From Branchiostoma floridae (lineage: Eukaryota > Chordata > Leptocardii > Amphioxiformes > Branchiostomatidae): a stretch of DNA of 64,000 bases. The notes below the pieces were generated by a model. That model ran no database searches. It saw only the letters and a program-made list of their open reading frames with translations, and was not told the DNA's origin. The first letter of the stretch is position 1. Every line of letters begins with the position of its first letter. Below, piece after piece: positions 9,801 to 21,033 of this stretch. The stretch spans positions 18,344,978-18,408,977 of the forward strand of contig NC_049993.1 of assembly GCF_000003815.2 (NCBI RefSeq), given 5' to 3'. A program made the position numbers and the translations under genes.

Positions 9801-12757
9801 GTATTCAGATGGTGGAATTGCTGTTGTTACAATTTTTTTATGAAGACGGCTATCCTACGGGTATCTGGGTGATATGGAATACACCGTGTTGTATTCTTTA
9901 CATACGAGTATGCCCACTTCTAATCCAACTGCCATTTTAGAGTACATGTATACATGAGGAATATTAATTTATGATAAAGGATTGGTATAAACAATGTACA
10001 TTTATATACTGTGATCTTTGTTCTGATCATTTCCTTTGTGTCACACTACAGGTCATCTGTGTCTGCTTGGTCATCAGGAACAGGTATGTTAGGTCATCAT
10101 GGTTAATTTGGCAGTTATATTTGTCGCTCAAAAATTTATTCTTCTACAGAATCAAAAGATAACTTGAAACACATGAATAATTAACAGTTTTATCGACATT
10201 TTGTTTTTCAAAATTTCTTTCTTCCCCCAAATCAATGTTACTCAGTAGGAGTTCAGTAATCTCATGAGCAGAGACTTTTTCTTTAGACAGATAAATTTGA
10301 ACAAAGAAGGAATTAAAATTATACACACCTAAACTTGCACACTTTGCTTTGCCACTTTGCCACTTGCCGATGCAAATTCTTTTGAGCTAGCGGCCTGAGT
10401 TTGCACCCACGTCTTCACATGACTGGGAAAGAGTCGCATTGTCATTTCGGATGGGGATGTAAATCTGGCAGCCCTGTGTATGAGGGAGCTTAAGGTGGTA
10501 TCTCACTGCACTTGGGGCACCGGTGCTGCACTGCGGGGTCAAAAGATTTCAGAAATAGAGAACAAATACTCCTACATTTTGTGTATTTTGTTGTCTTCTA
10601 AGTCATGCTTTTACTTATCACGTAGTATCTAAATTGTAAAAAAATCTGCAAAAATAACGAAACAGTGCCGAAGTGCATGAACTCCGCAGTGCCACACCAG
10701 TGCCCCAAGTACAGTGAGATACCACATTTAGACGTTAACCCAGGTCCCATCCCTCCGTCCCAGGATGGAAATTTGTTTGTTGGGACAGAAAATAATATTG
10801 GTTAGCCTGAATCATCAAACCTCTGCACCTAAACAAGACAGCTTCTGAAAAAAGCTGCCTGGTGCGTATTTTGGAAAAAGCCTGGATGTTAAACAAAATC
10901 ACATGAAAAAAAGAGTTTTTAAACATCGAAATACTGAAGTCTTCTATTAAAAAAACATTACATGAAATTTGTCTAACAAAGAAAACAAAAATTGTTACAA
11001 GTGGGGTTCGAACCCACGAACCACGGCTGCAAAAGCAAATCGCTATATCCACCCTGCGCGTAGACCGCTAGGCCACGCAAGCTGATTGCGTAATCGTGCG
11101 TACAGAAGGGCTATAAGAAGAGTTTGGTTAAATTGATTGATCCAACGGTTGAAGGGTTGAAGGGTTGAAGGGTTGGACGATTGAACCAACTGCTTCTCTG
11201 GGCACAAACCCGGTGCAATGCACCGCGGGAAAAAAATGACAAACTTATGGACAAGAGCATGGGTGACCCGGTGTGCTCCATCAAAAACGCAAGCAGTAGC
11301 AACGCTGCATTGTACTGCCACACTAGCTACTTGATAACACATCATACTTCGTCGTTAATTGATGATGACTGCTTAACATGTTTTATGAACAGTGTATGAA
11401 ATAATCCCCTCCCCCCAGGTGGCGCAGGTGTGGGTGGGGCTCTCTCGTACGCCGGTCTTCTGCAGATCGGAGTCTCAGCCAGGAACTCCCTTCTTATCAT
11501 GCTCGTTGTGCCTTTCACTCTGTCTATTAGGTAAACAACTTGCTCTTTAAATGTTTGCATTTAATCTTAGATTTAAAGAAAAATGTTTTTTTATGATACT
11601 GTTAGAAGTACCTTTAGTTAATGAATGAAATTGTTTTCTTTAACAATTCTAACTTTTATCGTTTTTGTCACAGGCAGTCTGTTTATTTTGTTACATGTAC
11701 AATGGGTAGGAAATGTATTTCATTGGGGAAAGTACAAATTGTTGTGATGTATGTGAAACTTGATAGATTAAAGACATGTGTTAAGCATGCATGACACCAT
11801 AAAACCCTTTCTTTGTTGAAAATTGTATCTTTCTGATAGGTCCAGGTCATATCAAGTACATTTGTACAACAATAATATACAAAATTATTGCATGTCATGT
11901 ATATAGATTGTGAAACGAGTTGGAAGAAATTTTTTTATGAAGAACATAAATTGACCAACACTAGGGAAAAAATTAGGGCTTACCCAAATTTTACCTTAAG
12001 AAATTCTATTATATTTGTACAAAAATCCGTACGTATTTCAGAAAGTACCAGAATTGATGATATCTTGCAAATTTTGAAAAATAGGGTAAAAAAATAACAA
12101 CAGTATACTAAAGTCAGTCACATGTGAATCTATCCACAGCTTTTGGTTAATTCTTGAGAAAAGATGGGCCAAAGCTGTTATCTCCAGTCCAGTGGCAGAC
12201 AGAGCACCTTTGTTATCTGAGTCTGATGGCAGACCACCTCCAGCAAGACAGTCAGGTAAGAAGAAGAACACATACTCAACAATTTCTGATACTTGATATG
12301 ACCCCCTCCTGCAAATGTGGTGTCTTCCTGACGTCACTGCTGGAGATAGAAATGATAATTCTGTGAACAAGGTCGATGGAGACCGAAAATTTAAGTCCCT
12401 ACAGTTAGTACAGTGTTGGAAAGAAAGTTTAGCAATTTTTCTATAATGCATTCTACCAACACAGATAAACTTTTATGCTAAGACATATTCAATAAATTTC
12501 TGAAAATGTCAATTTATATAGAATTATGCCGTGTCTATTGTTTAAATGCTTGCAAAATCTATGCCAAATGCTAAGAAGTAACTTAAAGAAGCTTCTTCTT
12601 CTTTCAGTGCCCTCAATCTTAAAGAAGATTATTATGGCACAAATAATACCAGCTATACTGGTATTCAAATTACCAGGCCATGACTTTTAAAAGCAACTTT
12701 GATGTTTTCTTTTCAGGTCCAAATCTTTCTCTTGCACAAAAGTTTCAACTTGTAAAG
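3890..12757 (+). CDS. CLN3 (battenin), 11 coding exons, 3' end lost in a gap
   Basis: CLN3 is a multi-pass lysosomal/endosomal membrane protein whose loss causes juvenile Batten disease in humans. Coding exons: 3890-3959, 5531-5582, 6266-6347, 7123-7194, 7937-8016, 8320-8405, 9288-9360, 10052-10083, 11419-11530, 12140-12255, 12717-12757. All splice phases agree, giving 272 codons. Diagnostic matches to vertebrate CLN3 are [20 protein letters not shown] (exons 2-3), AILLADILPALIVKM (exon 5), LIVAFSHTVE (exon 6), ASIASGLGELTFL (exon 7) and WSSGTGGAGVGALSYAGL (exons 8-9). Sequons NST and NKS in exon 4 fit the known lumenal loop. DRAPLL in exon 10 fits the [DE]xxxL[LI] lysosomal sorting pattern. 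Human CLN3 is 438 residues, so about 165 residues are absent; translation stops being traceable just before the gap at 13079. The start codon is the least certain point: its context is weak, and intron 1 needs a GC donor (gcaagt at 3960). Confidence in identity is very high. Confidence 0.95.
5060..5333 (-). mobile_element. tRNA-derived SINE-like repeat in CLN3 intron 1
   Basis: Read on the minus strand, the segment from 5333 begins like a tRNA: an A-box-like tggccaagtgg, then a B-box-like gagttcgatctc about 40 bases later. It is followed by a non-tRNA tail. The arrangement is that of a tRNA-headed SINE with internal RNA polymerase III promoter boxes. I could not fold a complete acceptor stem, so it is not called as a tRNA. 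The tail limit is approximate. Confidence 0.6.
5607..5884. repeat. (GT)n microsatellite, imperfect
   Basis: A long GT-rich tract lies just downstream of CLN3 exon 2, with interruptions such as gtatgt and gtctgt. The open frames on both strands here (Cys/Val or His/Thr runs) are repeat artefacts. Confidence 0.95.
6014..6225. mobile_element. MITE, GCGGTG family, copy 1 (CLN3 intron 2)
   Basis: The element starts tactgtaaatgca and ends tgcatttacagta, so it has about 13 bp inverted ends, with TA at each edge (a Tc1/mariner-like TA target is plausible). The interior has ttaatttcgcggtag and several ttcgcggtg-type motifs in both orientations. It is about 212 bp and non-autonomous. Sister copies are at 7653-7866 and 9535-9746. 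Confidence 0.85.
6572..6630. repeat. Short tandem repeat, about 19 bp unit
   Basis: cacagcatatgtgcccaaat is repeated about 2.5 times in CLN3 intron 3, directly left of a transposon-like element. Confidence 0.8.
6644..6987. mobile_element. MITE with cagggctc ends (CLN3 intron 3)
   Basis: The left end cagggctcaaaat is mirrored by the right end atttcgagccctg. The interior repeats tgggtgcacc many times in both orientations, which gives strong potential to fold back. aaatc flanks both ends, but a full 8 bp target duplication is not evident. It is hAT-like in appearance only and encodes no protein. The open frames crossing it are not genes. Confidence 0.7.
7653..7866. mobile_element. MITE, GCGGTG family, copy 2 (CLN3 intron 4)
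   Basis: It has the same tactgtaaatgca and tgcatttacagta ends as the element at 6014-6225 and a similar interior, more diverged (tttcatggtgg replaces the gcggtgg form). About 214 bp. Confidence 0.85.
8690..8938. mobile_element. hAT-type MITE with intact 8 bp target duplication
   Basis: The 16 bp ends cagggttgtagccagc and gctggctacaaccctg are perfect inverted repeats. The same 8 bases, gtgtcacc, stand immediately outside both ends (8682-8689 and 8939-8946), the target-site duplication size of hAT elements; the CAGGG start is also hAT-like. It is 249 bp with no coding capacity and lies in CLN3 intron 6. Intact ends and duplication suggest a fairly young insertion. Confidence 0.9.
9059..9275. 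mobile_element. Diverged MITE related to the GCGGTG family
   Basis: The ends tactgtaattcac and aattaatttacagta are inverted and resemble those of the three GCGGTG copies. The interior has tttcacggt and ctcggtacc motifs instead. It ends just before the acceptor of CLN3 exon 7 at 9288. About 217 bp. Confidence 0.6.
9535..9746. mobile_element. MITE, GCGGTG family, copy 3 (CLN3 intron 7)
   Basis: It is nearly the same as the element at 6014-6225 across its whole length, with tactgtaaattca and tgcatttacagta ends. It is the third copy within about 3.7 kb, all in the same orientation inside one gene. Confidence 0.85.
10491..10730. mobile_element. MITE with taaggtggtatctcactg ends (CLN3 intron 8)
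   Basis: The left end ggtggtatctcactgcacttgg is mirrored by the right end ccaagtacagtgagataccac, with gtgccccaag and cttggggcac just inside. The interior contains ttttgttgtcttctaagtca, which recurs in similar form near 38430 and in the elements at 37112-37374 and 46805-47056 in reverse sense, so these may be distant relatives. Confidence 0.7.
11008..11085 (-). mobile_element. tRNA-like sequence (SINE head or tRNA pseudogene)
   Basis: Minus-strand sequence from 11085 has an A-box tggcctagcgg and a perfect B-box ggttcgaaccc about 48 bases later, ending in ccccactt. The outermost bases do not pair into a seven-base acceptor stem, so a working tRNA is unlikely. It lies in CLN3 intron 8. Confidence 0.5.
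11145..11180. repeat. 9 bp tandem repeat (gaagggttg)
   Basis: gaagggttg is repeated about three to four times in CLN3 intron 8, next to the tRNA-like sequence. Confidence 0.8.
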
Positions 12758-13078
12758 GTAAAGTACTATTAGTGAATGATTGTACAGTATTTTGTAATAG
12801 TTAGGTCAGACATTTAGTAATAGTTGGTCAAGACAGGGAAGAACTGACGCTAAACCGGATAGTGAGTGACTGTGAGTGATACTGTGTGTACTATAAAAAC
12901 TTGTTATATGCCATTTGTTTTTCAATTAGCTAGATATAGCGTTAGTCCCCTTTATCCGTGTGGTAATCTATATCCGTTTTATTCAAAGCGGGGTATTTAG
13001 GGATATCAATTCCACAGACAGAGGTCTCAATAAATTTTCAAAATATTGGTGTTTAGACTAAAATCACTGTTGCAATTG

Positions 13079-13178
13079 NNNNNNNNNNNNNNNNNNNNNN
13101 NNNNNNNNNNNNNNNNNNNNNNNNNNNNNNNNNNNNNNNNNNNNNNNNNNNNNNNNNNNNNNNNNNNNNNNNNNNNNN
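13079..13178. other. Assembly gap (100 N)
   Basis: Exactly 100 N, the conventional size for a gap of unknown length. CLN3 is cut here. The flanks may not be truly adjacent in the genome. Confidence 0.98.
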
Positions 13179-14010
13179 ATTATGACGGGTGAAATCCTAA
13201 AACCGGACAAATCCGGCTTTGCAGTGGAGTTAAGTAAAAACTTGAGGTTTGAAATGAAGGTAAATGTTTTCAAGATGTCGATAAAATTACTTCCCCCAAT
13301 AACTTGATAAATCAGTGCTTAAACAATGCTGTCAATACAAATACTTATCTTACTTATACAAGGTTATAAGAAAGGAAGAACATTCAGGGAAATGTCTCTA
13401 AGTTTGGTTCAAAAGGACCGCCCTCCCCACTTGCATACTGATGACCATACATTAGTGACATCTAGCGATCCATATGAAAAGTGCACCCCCGTGTTACAAC
13501 TACTGCAGTTCAAAACTATATCGCTATCACTAGCTGGCGCCAATGTCGAAGCAAGGGTCGACCCAGCGAAATCTTATTTGTCTGGGCTCTTTCTAGTCCG
13601 TTCTGCTCAATATTTACGCGTTTTGATTTCAAAATCATCGGTCTGGATTAGGCCAGTGCCAGGGCATGGATACGCTGATTGTTGGAAATTCTATGAATGT
13701 TTTTGCTAATGAAATATCAGCTGAATACCAGATAGCGTTTTTGACTTGAGTTGTGCAGGTATTCCTATTGTCAACCTGCACATATAATACAATTAAAAAC
13801 AATGTACCAGGTACATCCACAGTACAAGTGTATTGTACAATCTAGCTGCTTTCCATAGATTCGAAGCTCACGCCAACTTGTTACAAATACAATTCGTCAA
13901 TAAAATGGGACAAAAAAGCAACAACGGGACCAAAGTTTTCCTGTATATTCCAAGATATTTCCCATTACTTACAGACACCACGCTTGAGCCAGCTTACTTC
14001 AAATGAAAAC

Positions 14011-14044
14011 TGTCACTGTCATTTTTGGAAAAATGACAGTGACA
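14011..14044. repeat. Near-perfect palindrome, 16 bp arms
   Basis: tgtcactgtcattttt is followed by gg and then by its exact reverse complement. The two-base spacer makes it a hairpin or cruciform candidate. It lies in the 3' flank of copy A, outside the coding region. Confidence 0.9.
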
Positions 14045-15007
14045 ACCTATTTCACACCGAGACTCATCTATTTCATATAAGTCTTTATAAAAACAATTTA
14101 ATACGCTATGATATTATCAGCTGATATAATGAACTTGATAAAAATACAAGATACTTTGTCGTTGCTTACAATTCTATTCCTCGAGCTATCAATCAAAGTT
14201 ATTTTATGCCTCACTATACGCCAACTGAGTCCTTACAGTACAATACAAACTCTCTCCCTTAGCATAAATAGAAGTAACATATTCTACTAAGACACCACAG
14301 AAGCTTCATCCGAATAACAGCTTTGTCTACTGTAACTTGATTATGTCAAAACTCTTAAATGTAATTATATACATCATTATGGTACATAACACAACGTAAC
14401 ATATGATAATAATAATAGTAATGATAATAACAATAATGATAAATGGTTTATGTAACATTGATATCACTCTTGGATATTTACATGGGTACAATTATCGTAC
14501 GCATTACTACACAGAATAAAGGGTTGAAAAGTGGGAAATTATTGCATTCTATTACTTACAATAAGGTTAAAATCTAATAAAGTAAATGATGATTACCAAA
14601 ATTACACTTTAGAATATTGCACGTCGATATGATGCAGCATTGATACGCTGATCAAAAAGCAATTACATTTCAATAAGAAATAAACTGCATTCTAAATTCT
14701 GCAAACTTTAAACATATGCTTCTTAGATGCTTTCCTACAGACCAATATTTTAGCTTCAAATGCTATTGGTTATCCTATATAATAGGGTATAATATGATAT
14801 GTTATGATATGATATGATGTGGCTTGGTGCTGTCATAGGCTGGACAAGATATAAGGACGAAGTGTTGTGGCCTACCATGGACGTCATTAGGTCTCCCTTT
14901 CTTCACAATCAATGCACTGAAAGTTCTTTTTTTAAATTACAGACCGTTTACAGAAAAAATGATGATATCAATTGTATGACTTTCTAGTTCAGATCAAAAC
15001 TGGCGTT

Positions 15008-17469
15008 CTACCGTTCATCTAAGTCTTCAAAAACTGTCCTCAGCCTCTTCATCACGTTAACCTTAAGCTCATCATACCCAGGCCCAGAAATGGACGTGTT
15101 GTCAGAATCATCCTGCCTTGCCTTCTTCTTTGGCTTCAGTTTTTGCAGTTGATATTTGAAAAACCCTTTCAGATCGTAGTCAGTTTTCTCTAACTGTTCA
15201 TCGTCCTTTGCGCTATGATAAGACTCGTCAATGATGGCCACAAAGAAACCAATCAGACAGATATTGAAGACGAAAACAAACAGAAACAGAATGAAAGTTC
15301 CCAGATTGCCAGTAGTAGTAGAGATTTCGTCATAGTTGATGTCACCAGCTATGATGGTCACCATCGCCTCGAATGTCCGAGCAAAGGAACTGTAGGAGAG
15401 CATGCGCAGACCAAACGTCAGATGAAGCAGAATGGCGAAGGCGAAGAAGTAGAGGAAGAACATGGCGGAAAAGCCTGAGAGCGGCCCGACGCTGCGCTTG
15501 AGGGTGTGGATGAGGAGAGACGCGCGATGGTTGAAGCGCAGCAGGTGCGTCATCTTGAGAGTGACGCTACACAGCAGGGTGGCGATGACGTAAGTGTAGA
15601 CCTGGTCCCAGACGGCCGCGCGTTTGTAGTTCACGAACCGTCCCGAGAGACCAGAGTTCTCACCAAAGCTTGCCGCGGTGTTATTTTCCATTTTACTGGC
15701 TACGTCTTCCAGAACGGCCTCAGAGTAGAAGAAGGTGGCGACTCCCGCCAGGGCCTGCAGGATGATGATCAGTTCCACCCAGTTCCAGAAGTCCATGATG
15801 TACAGGGCTCCGCTGTTGTAGGCCTTTCGCCCTGCAAGAAGCAAACCCAACAGAAAAAGTATATTTGACGTGTTCAAAATTTCTTAGAACTATTGTAGTG
15901 CAGAACTTCCTCACTCGATAACATAAACAACGTGTAGCAGCAGACACGGGTATAGACTAGTACATAAGACATTGGGCTGCTTTATGGAGTTTATTAGAAA
16001 AGAGTCACAGGATATATAATGATTATCATCAAGACAAAAAAAAATTTCCTTTAGACAAATGATGCTTTGCATAATGCTTGGTTTTCTTGGCTCTCAAGGT
16101 CGACATCTGAACAGAAACTCTCATTTGTGATTCTCGGTTAAATTTCAAAAGCATACCAACCTTCTTTTATGGCGAAGACCAAAGCAAAAATGGCGAGCGC
16201 AGAAATGTAGAGGAGCGCCATCCAGACCTCCCAGCCGCCGTGGAAGCGGTAGAGGCGGACCGTGTGGACCTCCCAGCGCGGGAAGCCGGCCCCGATAGCC
16301 GTGAACTCCACCAGCAGGGTCACGATGGAGAACAGGTTGGAGTCGGGCGAGTACAGGGTCACATCGGTGAAGACCGCTCGGGTTGCTGAACAAACAAAAT
16401 AAACATAACCATGGCAATCAGAAAATAATCCACAAGGCTAGAGACAACTGTTTTATAGACCAGGATTAGGCCAAGGTAATAGAGAGACAACGGAAGTATA
16501 CAATGGATCAATGTGGTTGTCTGGATAAAACAAGTGATGAACCGAGACGAGGGGGATACAAAGTTAGCCACGTTCAAGTTTAGGATTGTGTTCTCGTCGC
16601 AAAGCAACGGCTACATATTTGACGGCTACATATAGGGACGAGAAACAGCAGTCTTGTCAAACGCTGTGGCATTATTGTAACTTCTGATCATATGGGATAT
16701 TAACAAATTGATGCGCAAGATGATTGGATACCTCTGTCAATCCAGCCTTGGCTCTTCAAATCCTCGATTATCTGTGATGCGTTGTTGGACGTGTCGGCTA
16801 CGTAGCCTCCACCGAAATACACACCGTGGTCTGCCGCATAGGGCAATTCTGGAACATAAAACAAAAAATCATTGCAGAAGAAACAGATCTACATCTGGAA
16901 AGACAGTCCTGTCATTACGGTCGTGTGGCCCATTGGATACACCCGCAAGTGTTGTTCTTGGATGGGACGACTGGTTGTCTTTTCATCACCTCTTTCTCAA
17001 AAACACGCTGTGGTCTATTGCATACGGCAGTTCTTTTGTGTCCACACTAGGAGAAATCTCAAGGAAAAAATTTGTTTAAGCTGTTAAAGGAGACTTTATG
17101 GGTGAATCACCACAAATGCATTTACGTTTTGTTATGAAGAGCACAGTGTTGAAGCCTTTCATTGGCAAATGTCATTTGATTACCCTAACGTTTATGCAGC
17201 ATAGCTGAATACCATTGGAAAACAAATATTGACTTAGGTTGGACGATTACCTTGTAGATCTTCAGACGACCGGTACCTCCACGGACTTGTGCTGTTCTGC
17301 TCTGCTGTCTCAGCGGTGCCGTTGGTCCCGTTGAAAGTGGTGATGTTGACTGTGGGCAGCGGCAACCAGCCTTCTCCGTACTGCCCTTCGTCCTGACTGA
17401 GGTAGTTATAACGTCTGTCGCACCCGGATGTCTGGTTCCCTGGTGAAACTGTCGTCAGGCAGGCGGGAT
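15008..17469 (-). CDS. Copy A exons 40-43: TOP domain end, channel helices 7-11 and pore
   Basis: Exons 17251-17469, 16732-16848, 16161-16385 and 15008-15831 (stop TAG at 15008-15010). Exons 40-42 hold the extracellular polycystin (TOP) domain, with sequons NGT, NGT and NST, and WIDRATRAVFTDVTLY, matching PKD2 WLDRGTRAVF. Helix 7 is in exon 42 (WMALLYISALAIFALVFAI). Exon 43 encodes helices 8-11 and the pore. The filter reads IIAGDINYDE, where PKD2 has IILGDINF. Helix 11 is FILFLFVFVFNICLIGFFVAII. The tail has no recognisable EF-hand or coiled coil. Confidence 0.95.
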
Positions 17470-20400
17470 CTGAGTAGGGTTTTGATAAACTCGTTTCAGT
17501 ATATCTTAAGATATACTATCTACTGTGAATTGGTTGGAATTATATATATATATATATAGTGACCTACCAAGCTTGACTCTAGCCTGGCGGAGCCGGATCG
17601 GCCCTACACGGTAGACAGGCGGGTCCGGGAGGGCTGAAGTGGCGTCTGGGTAAAGAACTGGGACGGCTGCATCTTCCAGCCAGGTCCAGTAGGATTCGGT
17701 ATCAACCACCTAATGTGGTGATGAAAACAGTTAGGGGACAAAACAGTTAGAGGATCATTTAATGAAGTCTACAGTATAGGAACACATTGATCAATCGATA
17801 TCGGCATCATCAACGGTTTAATGATGATAAGACAACATTACACAAGAAGCATTTTAAAAATAAGAAAACGTTATCTGACGATGGCTTAAACAGGACATTC
17901 TGGTCAGCCGGTTTTGACATCATCATTAAAATGGTCATAGGTTTGAAGCAAGAAAGTCAGTTTCTGTTCAAACATTATAGCAGATAACTTGACAAGATGT
18001 AGATTAGTACTTACTTCCTCGAAAGACATCTCCTCGTTGTGTACAACAAGTCGCTGAACCTCCTTGGACATATGAAAGGCCAGGTGATTCTTCTGTCCGT
18101 ACGCAGCCAGCATGACCACGGCCAGGAAAAGGGCGTAAACAGCCACTTCCTTCAGAATGTTCCTCAGCTTCCTCCGCCGGACGGCAATCCTGCGGGCCTC
18201 AGCTAGGTCCGGGGAGTCGTGTGGTGCCGGGACAGGTGGACTCTGAAATGGAACATAGATTCATGGTAACAACCGAGCAAGTCCGTAGTATACTCCTTTC
18301 ATGCTATTGATTTTTTTCGCTGAAGAAAAAGTCTTAAAGTCTGTGATGGCGCATTTTCTATGTCGAAGACGTACAGTACATGGCTTTGGATTTGCAAAAT
18401 GACAGATGATGACGGACAGTCGACTCGGGGTTACTAATTTTCCCTTTCAAGAAAACGCTTACTGAGTGACCTACTGGTGTCCTTGCACTGTCAAGAGTTG
18501 ACTCTGAAATGTGTGGATGGAAGTCATTACCTGCTTTTGGTCTGCAACCATCTCCTCATACTTCTTGACGTCAGACCTCTTCACTTCGTCTTCTTTGTTT
18601 GCTTTCTGAAACAACATACAAAAACGTTAGGACGATACGAGAAGCCTGTATGGATACACATGGGGAATGGTCTACTGATTATTGCTTGCCTTTGTTGATT
18701 TTCGGCTAGGATTGTTAGTAAAGGTGAAAGAAAAGACCTTCCAAACCATGGCTAATAGCGCTGCCATTACGTGTACTTACATCTTAGGAAACCATGTTAT
18801 ATAAAAGGCATCACATATTAATGGGTAATATGACAACACCTTGAAAAAGACGGCGAACAGCGCCGCCATGGCGAGGATCTTGACAGGCTGGAGGAGGATG
18901 AGGTCGGAGAGGAATGACGTCAGGAAGATGAGCAGCCAGGCTTCTGTCTTCTCCCGCCCGAACTCAAACGTGTACAGCATGACGAAGAACGCGGCGGTGT
19001 TGGTGGTGACGAACACCAGGATGAAGCCTGGGGAGGTGGTTGGAAACATTAGAGGTTATTAGAAGTGGCTGCAGTATAGGATCGTGTATTGCTTAAGAAA
19101 TACAGTTGGTATGGTTATTCTGACTGGATTGTGACAGATTGGATCAACCCCAAAGATCTTAAAGGTAATTCTTGATTAACTGAAAGATAAAACTGGTTCC
19201 AGGCAGCGCGTTGCGTTGCCATGTATAATATATCATTGACTCAAACTCGTTGTAAACTCCCTTAAGTTATCGTTAGATTTCTGTGATCTATAGTATAAAA
19301 CATAAATAAGTGTCACAAGTGTTATTTACCAATATAGGCAAACCACCACGGCAGCAGCCCGGGTGTGGCGTTCTCGGGATCATCCAGTACAGCGTACTTC
19401 TCATTTACCTCTGGAATTGTTAATGACATGACAGAAATTTCTTATATTATTGGTAATCGATATTGCGCAAGTATAAGTAAGGAATTGATGGGACAAGACC
19501 CATCTGACAACATACTAATGTTTCACACAATGTCGCCTTTCATACGCGAAAGTCTTTTTGGTCAATTGTACACCTAAATATCTCGTTCGGTCGTTCCTGT
19601 CTTTGCACGGTAACTGCCTGTTAGGAGTTTTATTCAATGTGGTGATTTTATGCCAACGAAAAACTCATACATTACAACAAAATAACTCATACATTAATCA
19701 ATCTACATGTTCTCTAGGTAGTACAAGCACATTGTGTAAGTTTGTTCATTCGCCTGTAGGATTCACCTTGAGATTTGATCTGTCCTGGGGAAGTCAGTTC
19801 AATGACGTCATCTCGCCTGGCCTGTTCTGCAGAATTTCGACGAACCTAGAACGGTGATAAAAATGAGGATACGCTAATAGCACCAAATTGCTTCCGGTAT
19901 TGAAAGGGTACAATATATATTTCAGTCTAATTCATTGTCATTCAAAGGTAGAGAATTTAAGAAAGAATCAACAATGGACGCTTTGGTGGACGAGAAAACT
20001 GACTTATTTTCGGAACAAAAGGACAACTATTGCACATACCTGTTCTGGCAATGATGGCGGGGCATTCATTAGGTATATGTCAATGCTTGACAGTGTCTTG
20101 GAAGTTGGAATGTTGTGTTTTCCAGAAGGTTGTTTCGTAGTGACAACTTTGTCGTTCTTGACGGGACGGTTGTCGGTAGAAGTTTCTAAACGTAAATGAT
20201 GATAATAATTAAAAATGGTACCGTATCTACTTTTTTAGTAAACGATAATGGTGAAATGTAAGGGAAAAAAGATGTACCTAAAAAAGCTTCTCCATGATAA
20301 TTCTTTTATCCTACCTTTTTTAACTGGACGTTGTTTAACGTTCCGGAATATCCAAATGATGATGGCGTTGATGGGAAACACCACCGCGGCGCTTTGGAGA

Positions 20401-20975
20401 CCGATCAGGATCTGTTTAGATGGGAAACATCACAGTAGATATTTTAGGAACTTCAAGTTTATCTTTTAGGAATCCTAAATTTATCATGGAAATTCCATAC
20501 CAAAGCAGCCATTCCTTCCTTGTCTATTCCGCCTACGTGTCTAGACCAGAAACCGGCCCCAAGGGGCTCCACTACCTGATGTTACTTTATATTTTTACGT
20601 TTCTGTGCCTCTAGCATCTGCCCTTTAGCACCTTGTGGTCTATGCTACAGTGCTTTAAGTTTTGCTTTATTTTACACATCAAAAGTTGCAGCTTATCTTT
20701 TATATTTCGCCAGGTTAACGAGGAATACAGCACGGATTTTTCCATATTTGTACCTGAGGCCATGAAATGGGGATCTGCACATCAAACCCGAAGATCGTGA
20801 CGGGTTCCGGCGGGTCGAAGTCGTCTCCTCGGCCGAAGAACATGATGTTTGCCAGCATGGTGCACATGATGATGGACAGGCAGCAGGAGACCCGCTGGGT
20901 GCGGGTGAAGGGGCTGCTGGCAGGGCGGCCGTACACAGAGTACCAGATGTGGCCGTCTCGCAGGTCTCTGTGGGC

Positions 20976-21033
<58 letters not shown>

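Larger units (their letters stand above)
12758..15007. other. Intergenic stretch between convergent CLN3 and polycystin copy A
   Basis: It includes the gap at 13079-13178. I searched for the missing CLN3 C-terminal exons on the plus strand between 13179 and 15007 and recognised none. The open frame 13326-13709 has no recognisable family. 14166-14290 resembles blocks 3' of copy B (47880-48020 and 48160-48300), so part of this region is probably 3' UTR or duplicated flank of copy A. Confidence 0.5.

Noticed and set aside
11008-11085. Functional tRNA gene
   Set aside because: Promoter boxes are good, but the acceptor stem does not pair; a SINE head or pseudogene is likelier.
13326-13709. 127-codon open frame taken as a missing CLN3 exon
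   Set aside because: Its residues do not resemble any part of CLN3 or another known family, and it lacks splice-consistent borders.
15215-15868. Plus-strand frames antisense to the last exon of copy A
   Set aside because: Shadows of a strongly conserved channel exon; the same shadows occur over copy B.
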